From Hymenobacter psoromatis (lineage in GTDB: Bacteria > Bacteroidota > Bacteroidia > Cytophagales > Hymenobacteraceae), in the NCBI GenBank assembly GCA_001596155.1, contig CP014769.1:62001-126000 (forward strand): a DNA stretch of 64,000 bases, written 5' to 3'. This document shows, in pieces, positions 19,441 through 28,143 of the stretch. The notes beneath the pieces are model-generated. The model was not told where the DNA came from. It ran no database searches and saw nothing but the letters and a program-made list of their open reading frames with translations. The first letter of the stretch is position 1. Each line of letters opens with the position of its first letter. A program made the position numbers and the translations under genes.

Positions 19441-22400
19441 AAAGTTGGTACCCACCCTCCTTTCCAAGCTACAAACTAGGACTAAACTATGCTACCGATT
19501 AAGCCATTATTTTTCGCCACTAGCTTGAAGCCTACCCTACTATTCCGTGTCCAACCAATTCTCCAGCTACCATCTCCCGCGCCCATCCTCCCTACGCTAC
19601 TGATACGCAATCTCCCAGCTACTTCCCGTTCAACTGATTCTACTTTTCTAAACTTTCTACTTGACTACTCTTCGCGCATCTGCTAACTTTTCGCTCGATT
19701 AGATTTTAGAAATTAACTAAGAACCTCTCCAACCTCGCGTCTCCTATCGTCACCTTTTCCCCGCGAGCTGCTCTTTTCAATCACCCTCATTCTACTCCTA
19801 CCCCAGCACATCAAGCACTCGGACAACCCCAAAATTCATTGGCTCACCCCACTGCGCATCCCTGCTCATCTGCTCATTATCCCTGCCCATCAACTGGCCC
19901 ATTCTCCCCAGTTCTTTCCCTGTTTCCGACTCCACCCTTGCTTCCAAATAGACGCCAATCTCTCCCACGCTATCACCTCTCTTTGCCATCCCTTCGTCAG
20001 TTTTCCCGATGACTACCCTCCTAAACTACTCGTCATTCTTCTCAGCTCTCCCACCACTGAACTGCTCCCAACTTTCCAGCTACTGGTTTTTTCTGCGCGT
20101 CTTCTTTCAGTTTTTACTTCCCTCTGATTCCTACTATTCCCTCCTGCCCTCTCAGCCGGTATACTTTTCAACTCCCACTCTTTTCGGTTAAAACGCTCCT
20201 CGACTCCTGCGCAACCAACCGCCTCTTGTCGCTTACAAATTAGCAGCTTTCCTTCTCGCTCTCCCCTGCACGCATTACCTCATCCCCCATCGAGTTCTGA
20301 TTCGAGTCACCAAGCCTTCGTCTGCCTTCTCTTGGTTTTACGCTACCAAACCACTACCCCCCTCTTACTCCTGACTTCTTACCTAGTGCAATCAAATCTC
20401 ACCAGCAACTTCTCCGCAGTGCTCCCTCGATGCGCTCTTTTTTTTCACCGGCTGCCACCTCAAATCCAGTCGGTGCTACCTTTTCATTTCCTTATCCCGC
20501 ACTAATTTTTTCTACTGCTATCCGATAACCTGCTCCTTGCTCTCCTCCTCAACCGCCTCCCACCTTGACCTCGCCTCCCTGTTTTATTGTTCGCCTCATC
20601 GCCAACTTTCTACCCCAGCCGCTCCAGTTTTTTGTGAACAATCCCTTTTGCTTTTTTCCACTCCCTTACTATAGAAAGAATTTTCCACCTCCCCTTCGAT
20701 TGACTTTTTCTCTCCACTTTCTGCTCGACGCCTCCCTCCCGTTACTACCCATCTCCCACCTTTCTCGCCCCGGTCCTGAGTTACTTTTACTAGCGCGACC
20801 TCTAAGCTCCATCCAACCTCCCACCTCCACCTGCCGCTCCTGACTTTAAGAATTTTTACGCACTCGTCAACGCGCTATCTCCCCAAAATCTACGCAATTC
20901 TTTTTCGGCTATCTCCCCAAAATCTACCTACTTGCTTTTTGCCTATCCTGCCAATTTCTCCTCTAGCCGCCTTCTTCTTTTTCCCGCACCTGACCCCATT
21001 CTATTCTCACCACTCCTACTGCTTCTGCTCCTTTTCTACTGCGCGCTTTGCTCCCCTTACCCAGTAGCTTTTAGCGTTTTTTTAACCACCTTCCGTCACC
21101 TTTTTCTGCTTCGCCTGCCTGCTTTCTCCCCCACTTTTCGGCCGCCCCGCTATTCCAGCTCCGCCTTTTTTTACGCCCGTACGCCCGACCTGTTCTCGCC
21201 ACATCTACCTCCCTTGCTCCTAGTTTACTTGCCACCTGTTCCCAACCTTTTTCATTTGGCCTTCCCCTTCCAGCCACCCAACTCCTTCTTTTTCTACCGG
21301 CAGCCGCTCCCTTTTCCTTCCAACTCTTGCTGTTTTTTTAGCCAACTACCCGCTTCTTATCCTGTCCACTTCGCTGCGACCGCCGCTGCTAGTCACCTCC
21401 GCACTTGCCTCCTTTTCCTCCCAACGGTTTCCTGTTTTCTCCCCATCGTCTCAAACGCTACCGCTACTTTAGCTGCCCCAGCTACACCGCCTTCGCCTAA
21501 ACCCTCTTCCTTTCGCACCTGCTTTCGGCCGCCTCGTTTGCTTCCCGCAACTCCTTATTTTTAGCAAACCAACCTCCCTTCGGCGACTCACCTTCGTTCA
21601 GCTCTGCTCCCCGGTCACCCGTTTACCTGGGGCGAACCTACGGTCCCACCGGCGGTCGCTTGCCAGTTTCTGCCCGCGCTTACCGCAACGCTGCACGCGC
21701 CTTCCCCTGCTCCCGGCCTGAGCCGGCGGTTTATTTTTTTCCTGTTAGCCGCTCCTGCTCCCGCGCTCCTTTTCCCTTACTCCGCTTGCTTTCGCGCGAA
21801 CTTTTCCCGCGCCGCGCCCCCCTGCTTCGGCGCTTGCTTCCATTTCCACGGCCTCTTTTATGCCCTACCAGTTTGTACTTTTTCCCCGAGGCTCCCTACA
21901 CTAATTGCCTCTTGCGCCGGCCACTTTTGTTCATTTTCTTCCCCTGCCTTCCCCAGCCGGCTCCTGCTTTTGCTACTTCCCCGTTCCGGTTGCCGACCCT
22001 CCAAACCTCGCCCCCACTTCCCGCAGTCCTGCCTTTCTGCCGCCCGCTTTCCCCCCTTCTCGGCGGCTTGCTGCGGCTACTTTTTCCGCCCCGACTCTCC
22101 CTTCCTGCTTTAATTTTCTAGTAGCGCGACTCGTCAAGTCCGTCAACTGCTGTTTTCCGCGGTAATTCCCGCCAGTTGCAGGATTTCCCGCGCGCTGTCC
22201 GCACCCCATCGCGCGCCTTTTTCTCCCCTGCCCTTCCTGAGCCAACCTGCTTTTCACCCCCTGCCCGCCGGCGCAGGTTCGTTGCTTTTCCGCCACGTCA
22301 CGCCGTTTCCGGCTCACCCTCCCGCCCCTTCGACGGTGCCAGCCTACATCAACCCGACCCCTGCCGGCTGACCATTCCCTTCCGGGAGCCTGCCTCTTTG

Positions 22401-22490
22401 CTGGGTTACGCGGCCTTCCTCAACTGCCTACGCTGGCTTGCGCCCCCCTGCTCTTTTCTGCTCCTTGCTTCCTGCTTTCTTCGCCCCGCT
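19441..22490. other. 3-kb pyrimidine-rich block without recognisable genes
   Basis: From about 19441 to 22490 the plus strand is persistently C/T-rich. Counting four separate 60-base rows (19741, 20101, 20941, 21181) gives only 12-16 purines each, i.e. roughly 73-80% pyrimidine, on both AT-rich (left) and GC-rich (right) background. Plus-strand frames of 150-210 codons exist but encode only Pro/Ser/Leu/Phe-rich strings; stop codons are simply rare in such sequence. A 20-bp direct repeat, GCTATCTCCCCAAAATCTAC, occurs at 20874 and 20908. No RNA gene, IS or protein was recognised. It separates the mobilization genes from the helicase. Confidence 0.75.
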
Positions 22491-22501
22491 TAACGCTGCT
22501 G

Positions 22502-22541
22502 GCTGACCACCCGCCTACCAGCTGGCAGTCGGGTGGTCAGC
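22502..22541. terminator. 12-bp-stem hairpin before the helicase
   Basis: GCTGACCACCCG at 22502-22513 pairs perfectly with CGGGTGGTCAGC at 22530-22541 across a 16-base loop. It closes the pyrimidine-rich block and lies 36 bases before the helicase start. It may be a terminator of the preceding region or a leader structure. Confidence 0.5.
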
Positions 22542-22577
22542 CCGGCCAGCCCCTGCCGCTCCTTTTTAGCTTCCCCT

Positions 22578-23786
22578 ATGCCCTCCTCCCCCGAAGCGCC
22601 CAGCCGTGCGGCCGCGCGTAAGCAAGCGTTGCAGGACCAGGTGCTGGCCCTGCTCCAGGACCGGCGGTTGGCTGGTATCGCCCTGACGATGGGCCTGGGC
22701 AAAACCCTCGTCGGCCTGCGCGACATGGCCCGCCTGCTCGCTGAGGGCAAGCTACCCGACCAGTCCTCCGGCAAGCCCTTTCTGGTGGCGGCCCCCACGC
22801 AGGCCATTCTCGATGCCTGGCCCCAGGAGGCGAACAAGTTTGGCCTGGCCCACCTGCTCGACCAGATTACCTTTACCACCTACCGCTCGCTGGCCAAAAC
22901 GCTCGCCGCCGGTTCCTTCCACAAACTCTACCTCGACGAGTGCCACGCCCTGAAAGACTCGCACGAGCCGGGCCTGAAAGCGCACGCAGCCCGCAAGGGT
23001 CATATTCTCGGCTTGACGGGCACGCCGCCCGCGCAGGCCCACAGCGAGAAGGGCCGGCTGGTGGCCACCTACTGCCCCCTCGTGGTGGACTACACCACCG
23101 ACGAGGCCGTGCTGGCGGGCCTGCTCAACGACTACCGCCTGGTCGTGCATCGCCTGCCCCTGCGCCCGGTGCGCGATTACGTGCTGACCACCAAATCCGG
23201 CCAGTCCTACACCACCAGCGAGCGGGAAAACTACCAGTACTGGAGCCGCCGGCTGGCCAACGCCGCCCAGGACGCGCTGCCGGTCGAGACGCTGCGCATC
23301 CTGCGCATGCAGGCCCTGATGAACTACCCCGGCAAAGGCCACTACATGCGCTACCTGGCCGACCAGCAGACGGACAAGGTGCTGCTCTTCACCTGCAACC
23401 AGCAGCAGGCCGAAGCGCAGGCGGCCCACACCTACCATTCTAAAAACAAGCACAGCCAGGCCAATCTGGAGAAGTTTAACACCGGGGAAATCCAGCGCCT
23501 GGCCTGCGTGGCCCAGCTCTCGGAGGGCATCAGCATCCCCGAGCTGCGGGTGGGCATCATCTGGCACGCCTTCGGCAACGAGCGCAAGGCGGCCCAGCGC
23601 ATTGGCCGGCTGCTGCGCCTCAACCCCGACCAGACGGCCACCGTGCACCTGCTGGCCTACCAGGACACCGTCGATGAACACTGGGTAGCGCAGGCCCTGG
23701 CGGCTTTCGACCCCGCCAAAATCAGCTACGTGGATGCCCAGCAGACTTTTCCTACTGGGACCCCGACGGTAACGGCCGGCTCGTAG
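22578..23786 (+). CDS. SF2 DEAD/DEAH-box helicase
   Basis: A 402-residue helicase with motifs in order: T-M-G-L-G-K-T (motif I, ATP binding) near residue 40, Y-L-D-E-C-H-A (motif II, DECH), L-T-G-T-P-P (motif III), V-L-L-F-T-C-N (motif IV) and Q-R-I-G-R-L-L-R (motif VI). Two RecA-like lobes are present with no extra nuclease or targeting domain, which makes it a compact translocase resembling those of phages and plasmids. The ATG at 22578 is preferred to an in-frame GTG 45 bases upstream because it directly precedes the conserved region. Role in plasmid replication, repair or defence cannot be separated from sequence. Confidence 0.87.
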   Translation: MPSSPEAPSRAAARKQALQDQVLALLQDRRLAGIALTMGLGKTLVGLRDMARLLAEGKLPDQSSGKPFLVAAPTQAILDAWPQEANKFGLAHLLDQITFTTYRSLAKTLAAGSFHKLYLDECHALKDSHEPGLKAHAARKGHILGLTGTPPAQAHSEKGRLVATYCPLVVDYTTDEAVLAGLLNDYRLVVHRLPLRPVRDYVLTTKSGQSYTTSERENYQYWSRRLANAAQDALPVETLRILRMQALMNYPGKGHYMRYLADQQTDKVLLFTCNQQQAEAQAAHTYHSKNKHSQANLEKFNTGEIQRLACVAQLSEGISIPELRVGIIWHAFGNERKAAQRIGRLLRLNPDQTATVHLLAYQDTVDEHWVAQALAAFDPAKISYVDAQQTFPTGTPTVTAGS

Positions 23787-23812
23787 GGCTAACGTTACCC
23801 GGTAGCGTTTAC

Positions 23813-23997
23813 TTTTCAAGTACGCTAGTTAAAGCTATGCCCTTCAGGGCAAGACTTTAGTTGCTACTCACCTCTTCGCTATGAGCGCAGCTTGTTTCGT
23901 TATTTAGTAGGGAGCAATTTGTTCAACCGGCTTTAGCCGAAACCGCCGAATTTCATTCGCCATCAAACCTATGGACTTACAGTCCATAGTCGTTTAG
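23813..23997 (+). mobile_element. IS200/IS605-derived miniature element (185 bp)
   Basis: It starts TTTTCAAGTACGCTAG after a TTAC target, has the left-end hairpin GCCCTTCAGGGC, the internal hairpin CGGCTTTAGCCG, and ends with GGACTTACAGTCC then ATAGTCGTTTAG. Compared with the 268-bp copies it lacks about 80 internal bases. It lies 26 bases after the helicase stop. Confidence 0.85.
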
Positions 23998-24293
23998 TCG
24001 GGGAGCGGAGGTCAAGGGACTTGCTACCAGATACCATTCTTGTTTCCGGGCCTTCCTGCTCTGGACATAACCGAAAAATAGCCAATAAATGTATCTACAC
24101 GGGTCCGCCACCTTGTGGAGCTTTTGCCTGGTCCACTCAGTTTGGAGTACCCTTCGTACTGCCTCTGAAAGCTATTTTTTCTGATTGCAAAAAGAGAAAA
24201 AAAATGAAAAACTCATTCCTTTTTATTAAAGAAGAATTAATAGAATTAAGGGGCTCATAATGTATTGTCAATCAATAATTTGCGCGTGCCAAA
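23998..24293. other. Spacer before the first iteron array
   Basis: No gene recognised. The sequence becomes AT-rich towards 24170-24280 (long A and T runs), as is common for the unwinding element beside iterons. Confidence 0.3.
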
Positions 24294-24560
24294 CAAGAAG
24301 AAAGTACCGCTAGACAAGAAGAAAGTACCGGCTAGACACGGCCAAACAAGAAGAAAGTACCGCTAGACAAGAAGAAAGTACCGGCCAGACACGCAAACAA
24401 GAAGAAAGTACCGGCTAGACACGGCTAACTATGCTGACGTGTAAGTAGTCAGACACAGCGGACAAGAAGAAAATACCGGTTAGACACGGTTAAACGCAGA
24501 ATCTTGTAAGTAGTCAGACACAAGCGGCAAGAAGAAAGTACCGGTCAGACACGGCTAAGC
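24294..24560. repeat. Iteron array, origin of replicon 1
   Basis: Seven copies of CAAGAAGAAAGTACCG (one reads AAATACCG) begin at 24294, 24315, 24347, 24368, 24398, 24463 and 24528. Most are followed by GCTAGAC and ACACGG. Spacings alternate near 21 and 31 bases, then settle at 65, where a second word, GTAAGTAGTCAGACAC, also recurs (24441 and 24506). Direct repeats just upstream of a Rep_3 initiator are the hallmark of an iteron-controlled plasmid origin. Confidence 0.9.
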
Positions 24561-24608
24561 TCATCCGGCCCGCGCGTAGTATATTCGCGTAAATACCGAG
24601 CAGAACCC

Positions 24609-25805
24609 GTGGCATCAAGCCCTTATCCAGGAGTTAGTTACGATAAGCTGCACGGCCGCTGGAAAGCGCGGGTTAAGGTGGATGGCCGGTGGTTGTCGGC
24701 CGGCTACCACGTGACGGCCGACCTGGCCCACGCGGCGGTGCAGCAGTTGCGCCAGGCCACTGAAGCCCCACCCGCGGCTTCGGTCGAGCCTCCCCTGCCG
24801 GATAACCACGCGGAATTAATAGAGCGGGCGCAGCGCACCCGCTCCATCGCGCAGCATAATCTGCTGGTGGAAACGCCTACTACTAAAACGCTGCTGGAGG
24901 CCAAAGTATTCGCCCTGATGCTCCGTAGTATCAGCAAAGACGAGAGCGAGCCGACCACGGCCGTTATTCCCCTCGATGATTTGTTTCCCACTGGTAGCTT
25001 TGGGGGGCAGCAGCGGCAACTGCTGGAGGAGGCGATGGTGCGCCTGATGGCAGCCTCCATCCGCATCCCCAAGCTGAACGAGGAGGACTTTCACCTCGTC
25101 TCGCTGTGCGATAGTATCCGGCTCGATTCGGAGAAGCGCCTGCTGGTGGCCTCTTTTGGCCGGGCCGTGCTTCCCTACCTGGCTAACTTGGTCGGCAACT
25201 TCACGACGGCCGACATTGATGAGCTGCTGACTATTCGCAGCAATAGCGCGCATAAGCTGTACTGGCTGATGCGTAGCTGGCAGTTTAAGAGTCCGCACAC
25301 CGTGAAGGTAGAAACCCTAAAGGCCCTGACCACCGGTGACGCTTACGGCCAGTACTCGGACTTCCGCAACAAGGTTCTCAAGCCATCCGTCACCGAACTC
25401 AACGAGTTGAGCTTTGATATTACCTACTCGGAGCGCCGGCAGCGCGGCCGGGCCGTCACGGATATCACCTTCAACATCGGTCGCAAGGAAAAGCCCGTGC
25501 AGCTAGCGCTGGCGCTCCCGGCAGCGGCTCCTGCTCCCGCGTCCGTGGCCCCACTGTCCTCCTTGCAGCAGAGGGCGCAGACGCGCTTGCAGAAGCTAAA
25601 GCTGACTGAGACTCAGATTCGGAAAGTAATCCAGGTGTTGGGTAGTGAGGAGACTCTCCTTACGAGGCTGCTTAAGGAGACCTACCCCGTGCTGCGTGAT
25701 TTCGAGACGAAAGCTAAACCCGGAGAGAACGTGGCGGCCAGCGCTATGAGCGTACTAAAGAGTGTATTTCCCGCTATCTGGGCGGCCGAGCAGCCCGCTA
25801 AGTAG
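24609..25805 (+). CDS. Rep_3-family replication initiator with N-terminal AP2-like domain
   Basis: A 398-residue protein. From about residue 85 it is a Rep_3 initiator: H-N-L-L-V-E-T, T-L-L-E-A-K-V-F-A-L-M-L, then a second winged helix with S-N-S-A-H-K-L-Y-W-L-M-R-S-W and Y-G-Q-Y-S-D-F-R-N-K-V-L-K-P. It binds the iterons 50 bases upstream to start replication. Unusually, residues 5-50 (G-V-S-Y-D-K-L-H-G-R-W-K-A-R-V-K-V-D-G then G-Y-H-V-T-A-D-L-A) resemble the AP2 DNA-binding domain. The start is GTG at 24609; no ATG lies upstream in frame. The AP2 call is an inference from pattern; the Rep_3 call is firm. Confidence 0.88.
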   Translation: MASSPYPGVSYDKLHGRWKARVKVDGRWLSAGYHVTADLAHAAVQQLRQATEAPPAASVEPPLPDNHAELIERAQRTRSIAQHNLLVETPTTKTLLEAKVFALMLRSISKDESEPTTAVIPLDDLFPTGSFGGQQRQLLEEAMVRLMAASIRIPKLNEEDFHLVSLCDSIRLDSEKRLLVASFGRAVLPYLANLVGNFTTADIDELLTIRSNSAHKLYWLMRSWQFKSPHTVKVETLKALTTGDAYGQYSDFRNKVLKPSVTELNELSFDITYSERRQRGRAVTDITFNIGRKEKPVQLALALPAAAPAPASVAPLSSLQQRAQTRLQKLKLTETQIRKVIQVLGSEETLLTRLLKETYPVLRDFETKAKPGENVAASAMSVLKSVFPAIWAAEQPAK

Positions 25806-25840
25806 GTAGTCGTCCACCCAGACTCGGAGGCGGCGGTGTT

Positions 25841-25864
25841 GGAGAGCATCAAAAAGTGCGGGGC
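25841..25864 (+). repeat. Solitary ISKra4-type end
   Basis: GGAGAGCATCAAAAAGTGCG begins here and continues GGGC. It matches the terminal repeats of the 113-bp miniatures at 60115 and 63246 and the end of the ISKra4 remnant at 33444. No partner end was found before the Tn3-type miniature 29 bases on. Confidence 0.7.
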
Positions 25865-25892
25865 ATTTCAGCGGTAGATTAAGCGGCTGGTA

Positions 25893-26209
25893 GGGGTGCT
25901 CTCAGAATTCGGAAAATATAGCACGTTAAGAAAAACGAGCAGGAAAAATTATCCTTAACCGTTCTCTACAGCTCGCTGCGGGTGGCCGCGATAGTACATT
26001 TTTCTCATTTCCTGATCGGTCTTTCCTGTACTTTGATTGGTGAACCAGTTCATTGTACCTCTTTGGGGGCCTTGCGGGTGGTTTCGGTCTGGTTCGGATG
26101 GCGGGGTTATATGTACAGGAAAACCCACGTTTCAATGTGCCTTCCTGTGCTTGGGAGGTAGATTTTGGGCGCTTAACGTGCTATATCTTCCGTTTTCTGA
26201 GAGGACCCC
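25893..26209. mobile_element. Tn3-derived inverted-repeat miniature element (317 bp)
   Basis: Both ends are 38 bp and inverted: the left begins GGGGTGCTCTCAGAATTCGG and ends GCACGTTAAG at 25930; the right (26172-26209), reversed, begins GGGGTCCTCTCAGAAAACGG and ends GCACGTTAAG. Tn3-family repeats have this length and GGGG start. Flanking 5-bp sequences are TGGTA and TGGTT, a near-match to a target duplication. The interior has no gene but contains words built on CCTGTAC and GTACAGG that could be recombination sites. Confidence 0.82.
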
Positions 26210-26477
26210 TGGTTGCTAATTATCCAGCTCGCCCAGCTGAGAAAATGTTTGCCCCATGCTTTCCGTTTTGGTGTTGGCCCGCTGGCTGCCTTCATCTGTT
26301 GACCACTACCGGCCACGACAACTAAACCTGCGACATTGCTTCCGGCCCCGTCGGCTAGCATTTTACCTGACTATTTCATCTCTCCCCCACTGCCTTTATT
26401 CGCCAGACTGGTACGAACGCAAATGAGGTGGCTAACCCCTGGTTTACGCAACGGCGTGATACTCTCCTACCCTTGAC
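26210..26477. other. Spacer with no recognised feature
   Basis: This stretch between two miniature elements contains no convincing gene, repeat or motif that I could identify. Confidence 0.3.
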
Positions 26478-26745
26478 TTTTCAAGCACGCTAGTTAAAGC
26501 TATGCCCTTTAGGGCAAGACTTTAGTTGCTACTCCCTTTCGCCGGCCTTGCTTATGCAAGAACGGTCAATTTTTGATTGTCAGTTAGTTATTGCTCTTTG
26601 CCCAACGACTGACGCTAGCGTTTCGCCAGCAGAATTTCATTCTAGAGCGGCCCACTTTCAGTGGCTTCTTTCAGTCGGCTTTAGCCGAAACCGCCGAATT
26701 CCATTCGCTTTCAAACCTATGGACTTACAGTCCATAGTCGTTTAG
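26478..26745 (+). mobile_element. IS200/IS605-derived miniature element (268 bp)
   Basis: It begins TTTTCAAGCACGCTAG and ends ATAGTCGTTTAG, with the same left (GCCCTTTAGGGC) and right (GGACTTACAGTCC) hairpins as the copy in the reductase gene. The two copies are exactly the same length and similar throughout, so they are recent relatives. The preceding target bases are TTGAC. Confidence 0.87.
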
Positions 26746-26766
26746 TTTTCTCAACCAGTCACCATT

Positions 26767-27132
26767 CTACAGAAAGGGGTATTTGCGCCGCAACGTTGCC
26801 AAAACTTTGGGTGGTAGTGGGCGGGCAGCCTCTTCCTTATCCGCAAAGTATGCGGTGAGGGCGGCCTCCAGTATTTCCTGAATATTCTCCCCTCCGTAAG
26901 TAGCTAGTTGCTGAAGCTTCAGGTAAGTGCTGGCTTCCAACTTATTAGAGAAAGTTATCTTTTCCGTCTTTATTTCTTTCTCGTCTTTATTTTTAACTGC
27001 TACGCCCAGCGTATTGCGCATGGTACCGGCATTCGGCCACAGCACTTCGTCGGGGTTCACGAGCTTCGGGGGCTGACCGGTTATCTCGGCAACGGCGGCC
27101 GTGGCAAAGCTTGGGCGGACGGGCTTATTCAT
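26767..27132 (-). CDS. ParA partner, RHH-like centromere-binding protein
   Basis: A 121-residue protein whose start overlaps the parA stop by four bases (27129-27132), the usual order for the adaptor of a ParA system. The C-terminal half contains K-I-T-F-S-N-K-L-E-A-S-T-Y-L-K-L-Q-Q-L then E-N-I-Q-E-I-L-E-A-A-L-T-A-Y-F: strand, helix, turn, helix, compatible with a ribbon-helix-helix DNA-binding fold. It should bind a centromere-like site and stimulate the ParA ATPase. The helix is followed by E-E-A-A-R-P-L-P-P, also found in the RHH protein at 13875. Not a typical ParB by sequence. Confidence 0.72.
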   Translation of the reverse strand: MNKPVRPSFATAAVAEITGQPPKLVNPDEVLWPNAGTMRNTLGVAVKNKDEKEIKTEKITFSNKLEASTYLKLQQLATYGGENIQEILEAALTAYFADKEEAARPLPPKVLATLRRKYPFL

Positions 27133-27893
27133 GCGTCAATTCGGGTAAGTAATTCGCGAGTGAGGGCCAGGTAGTCCTGGGCGCTGTTCGAGTCGGGGGC
27201 GTGGGCATGGATACCTATTTTCAGGGCCACGGCTTCCACCAGCTTCGCATTAATGCGGATGGAGGTCTTGGTCAGTAGACCCTGCACGCGGGGTTGCCGG
27301 GCGAGTTCAGCCGCAAAGTCGTGGTACACCTGCCCCCGGTAGTTGGGGTGGTACTGCGTTAGAAACACCCCTTTCAACTCCAAGCTGGGGTTGAAGTTAT
27401 CGCGTACTGCGTCGAGCATATCTAGCAACTTATAGAATCCCGAGAAGGCAAAGGGGTCGGGCCGCATGGGGGCTACCACGCAGTCGGCTGCCACCAGGCT
27501 CATCACCGTCATGGGTCCCATCGACGGGGGCGTGTCCAGTACCAGGTAGTCGTAGTGCGGGCGCAGGGCGGCCAGCTGCCGGCGCAGCAGGTTGGGATGA
27601 GTAGCGTCGGCTCCAATCATGCGTTCGAGCGGACTTAGTTCGGGCCGCGAGGCAATCAGGCTCAGGCGTTCGCTCACCGGCTGCACCACGTCGGCCAGCG
27701 TGGCTTCCCCCCGCAGCACCATGCACAGGTTAGCGGGCTGTAGGTCCGGGAAACTGGAACTAAGGTTACTCTGCGGGTCGCAGTCAATGAGGAGCACCCG
27801 GTGCCCGAGCAGCACCAGCGAGTGCCCGATACCGAGCGCGGAGGTAGTCTTACCTACCCCACCCTTGTGCTGGGCAACAGCGATAACTTTCAT
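27129..27893 (-). CDS. parA: ParA-family partition ATPase
   Basis: A 254-residue ATPase from ATG 27893 (a TTG nine bases upstream is less likely). The deviant Walker A motif K-G-G-V-G-K-T-T is at residues 10-17, followed by L-L-I-D-C-D-P-Q-S-N (A') and Y-L-V-L-D-T-P-P-S (Walker B). The short N-terminus without a helix-turn-helix marks it as the small ParA type that works with a small DNA-binding partner, encoded here by the overlapping downstream gene. It segregates plasmid copies before cell division. Candidate parS repeats lie directly upstream. Confidence 0.93.
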   Translation of the reverse strand: MKVIAVAQHKGGVGKTTSALGIGHSLVLLGHRVLLIDCDPQSNLSSSFPDLQPANLCMVLRGEATLADVVQPVSERLSLIASRPELSPLERMIGADATHPNLLRRQLAALRPHYDYLVLDTPPSMGPMTVMSLVAADCVVAPMRPDPFAFSGFYKLLDMLDAVRDNFNPSLELKGVFLTQYHPNYRGQVYHDFAAELARQPRVQGLLTKTSIRINAKLVEAVALKIGIHAHAPDSNSAQDYLALTRELLTRIDA

Positions 27894-27925
27894 GAGAGAC
27901 AAAAAAAGGAAGTATCATCTACTTT

Positions 27926-28143
27926 TCTTGCCGTAAAGATGGGAAAGAAAATCTGTTTCGCAAAGACAATCTTTTTATAAAGATGAATAATACGTCTTGA
28001 AATCAAATCTAATCTTTCTGTAAAGATGGTAGTTAACTACTTCATATTAAGTCGTTTTAGCGCGTAAAAATCTGACCGAAAAAACTTTAACGAAAAATTT
28101 CAGTGGTCCTGATTTGAAGTAGAAATTTTCTTTCTATAAAGAC
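27926..28143. promoter_or_regulatory. Repeated TAAAGAT boxes, candidate parS/operator
   Basis: The word TAAAGAT (last copy TAAAGAC), usually preceded by TTTCT or TTTTTA, occurs at 27934, 27978, 28021 and 28137. The first three are 44 and 43 bases apart, close to four helical turns. Their place just upstream of parA fits a centromere and autoregulatory operator for the RHH-like partner. Confidence 0.55.

Noticed and set aside
20932-22121. Long plus-strand frames (210 and 153 codons) in the pyrimidine-rich block
   Set aside because: They encode only Pro/Ser/Leu/Phe-rich strings with no domain. Stop codons contain two purines, so long frames are expected by chance on a pyrimidine-rich strand.
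24294-24560. CRISPR-like direct repeats
   Set aside because: Spacing is irregular and much of the intervening sequence is itself repeated; no cas gene is present, and a plasmid initiator follows directly.
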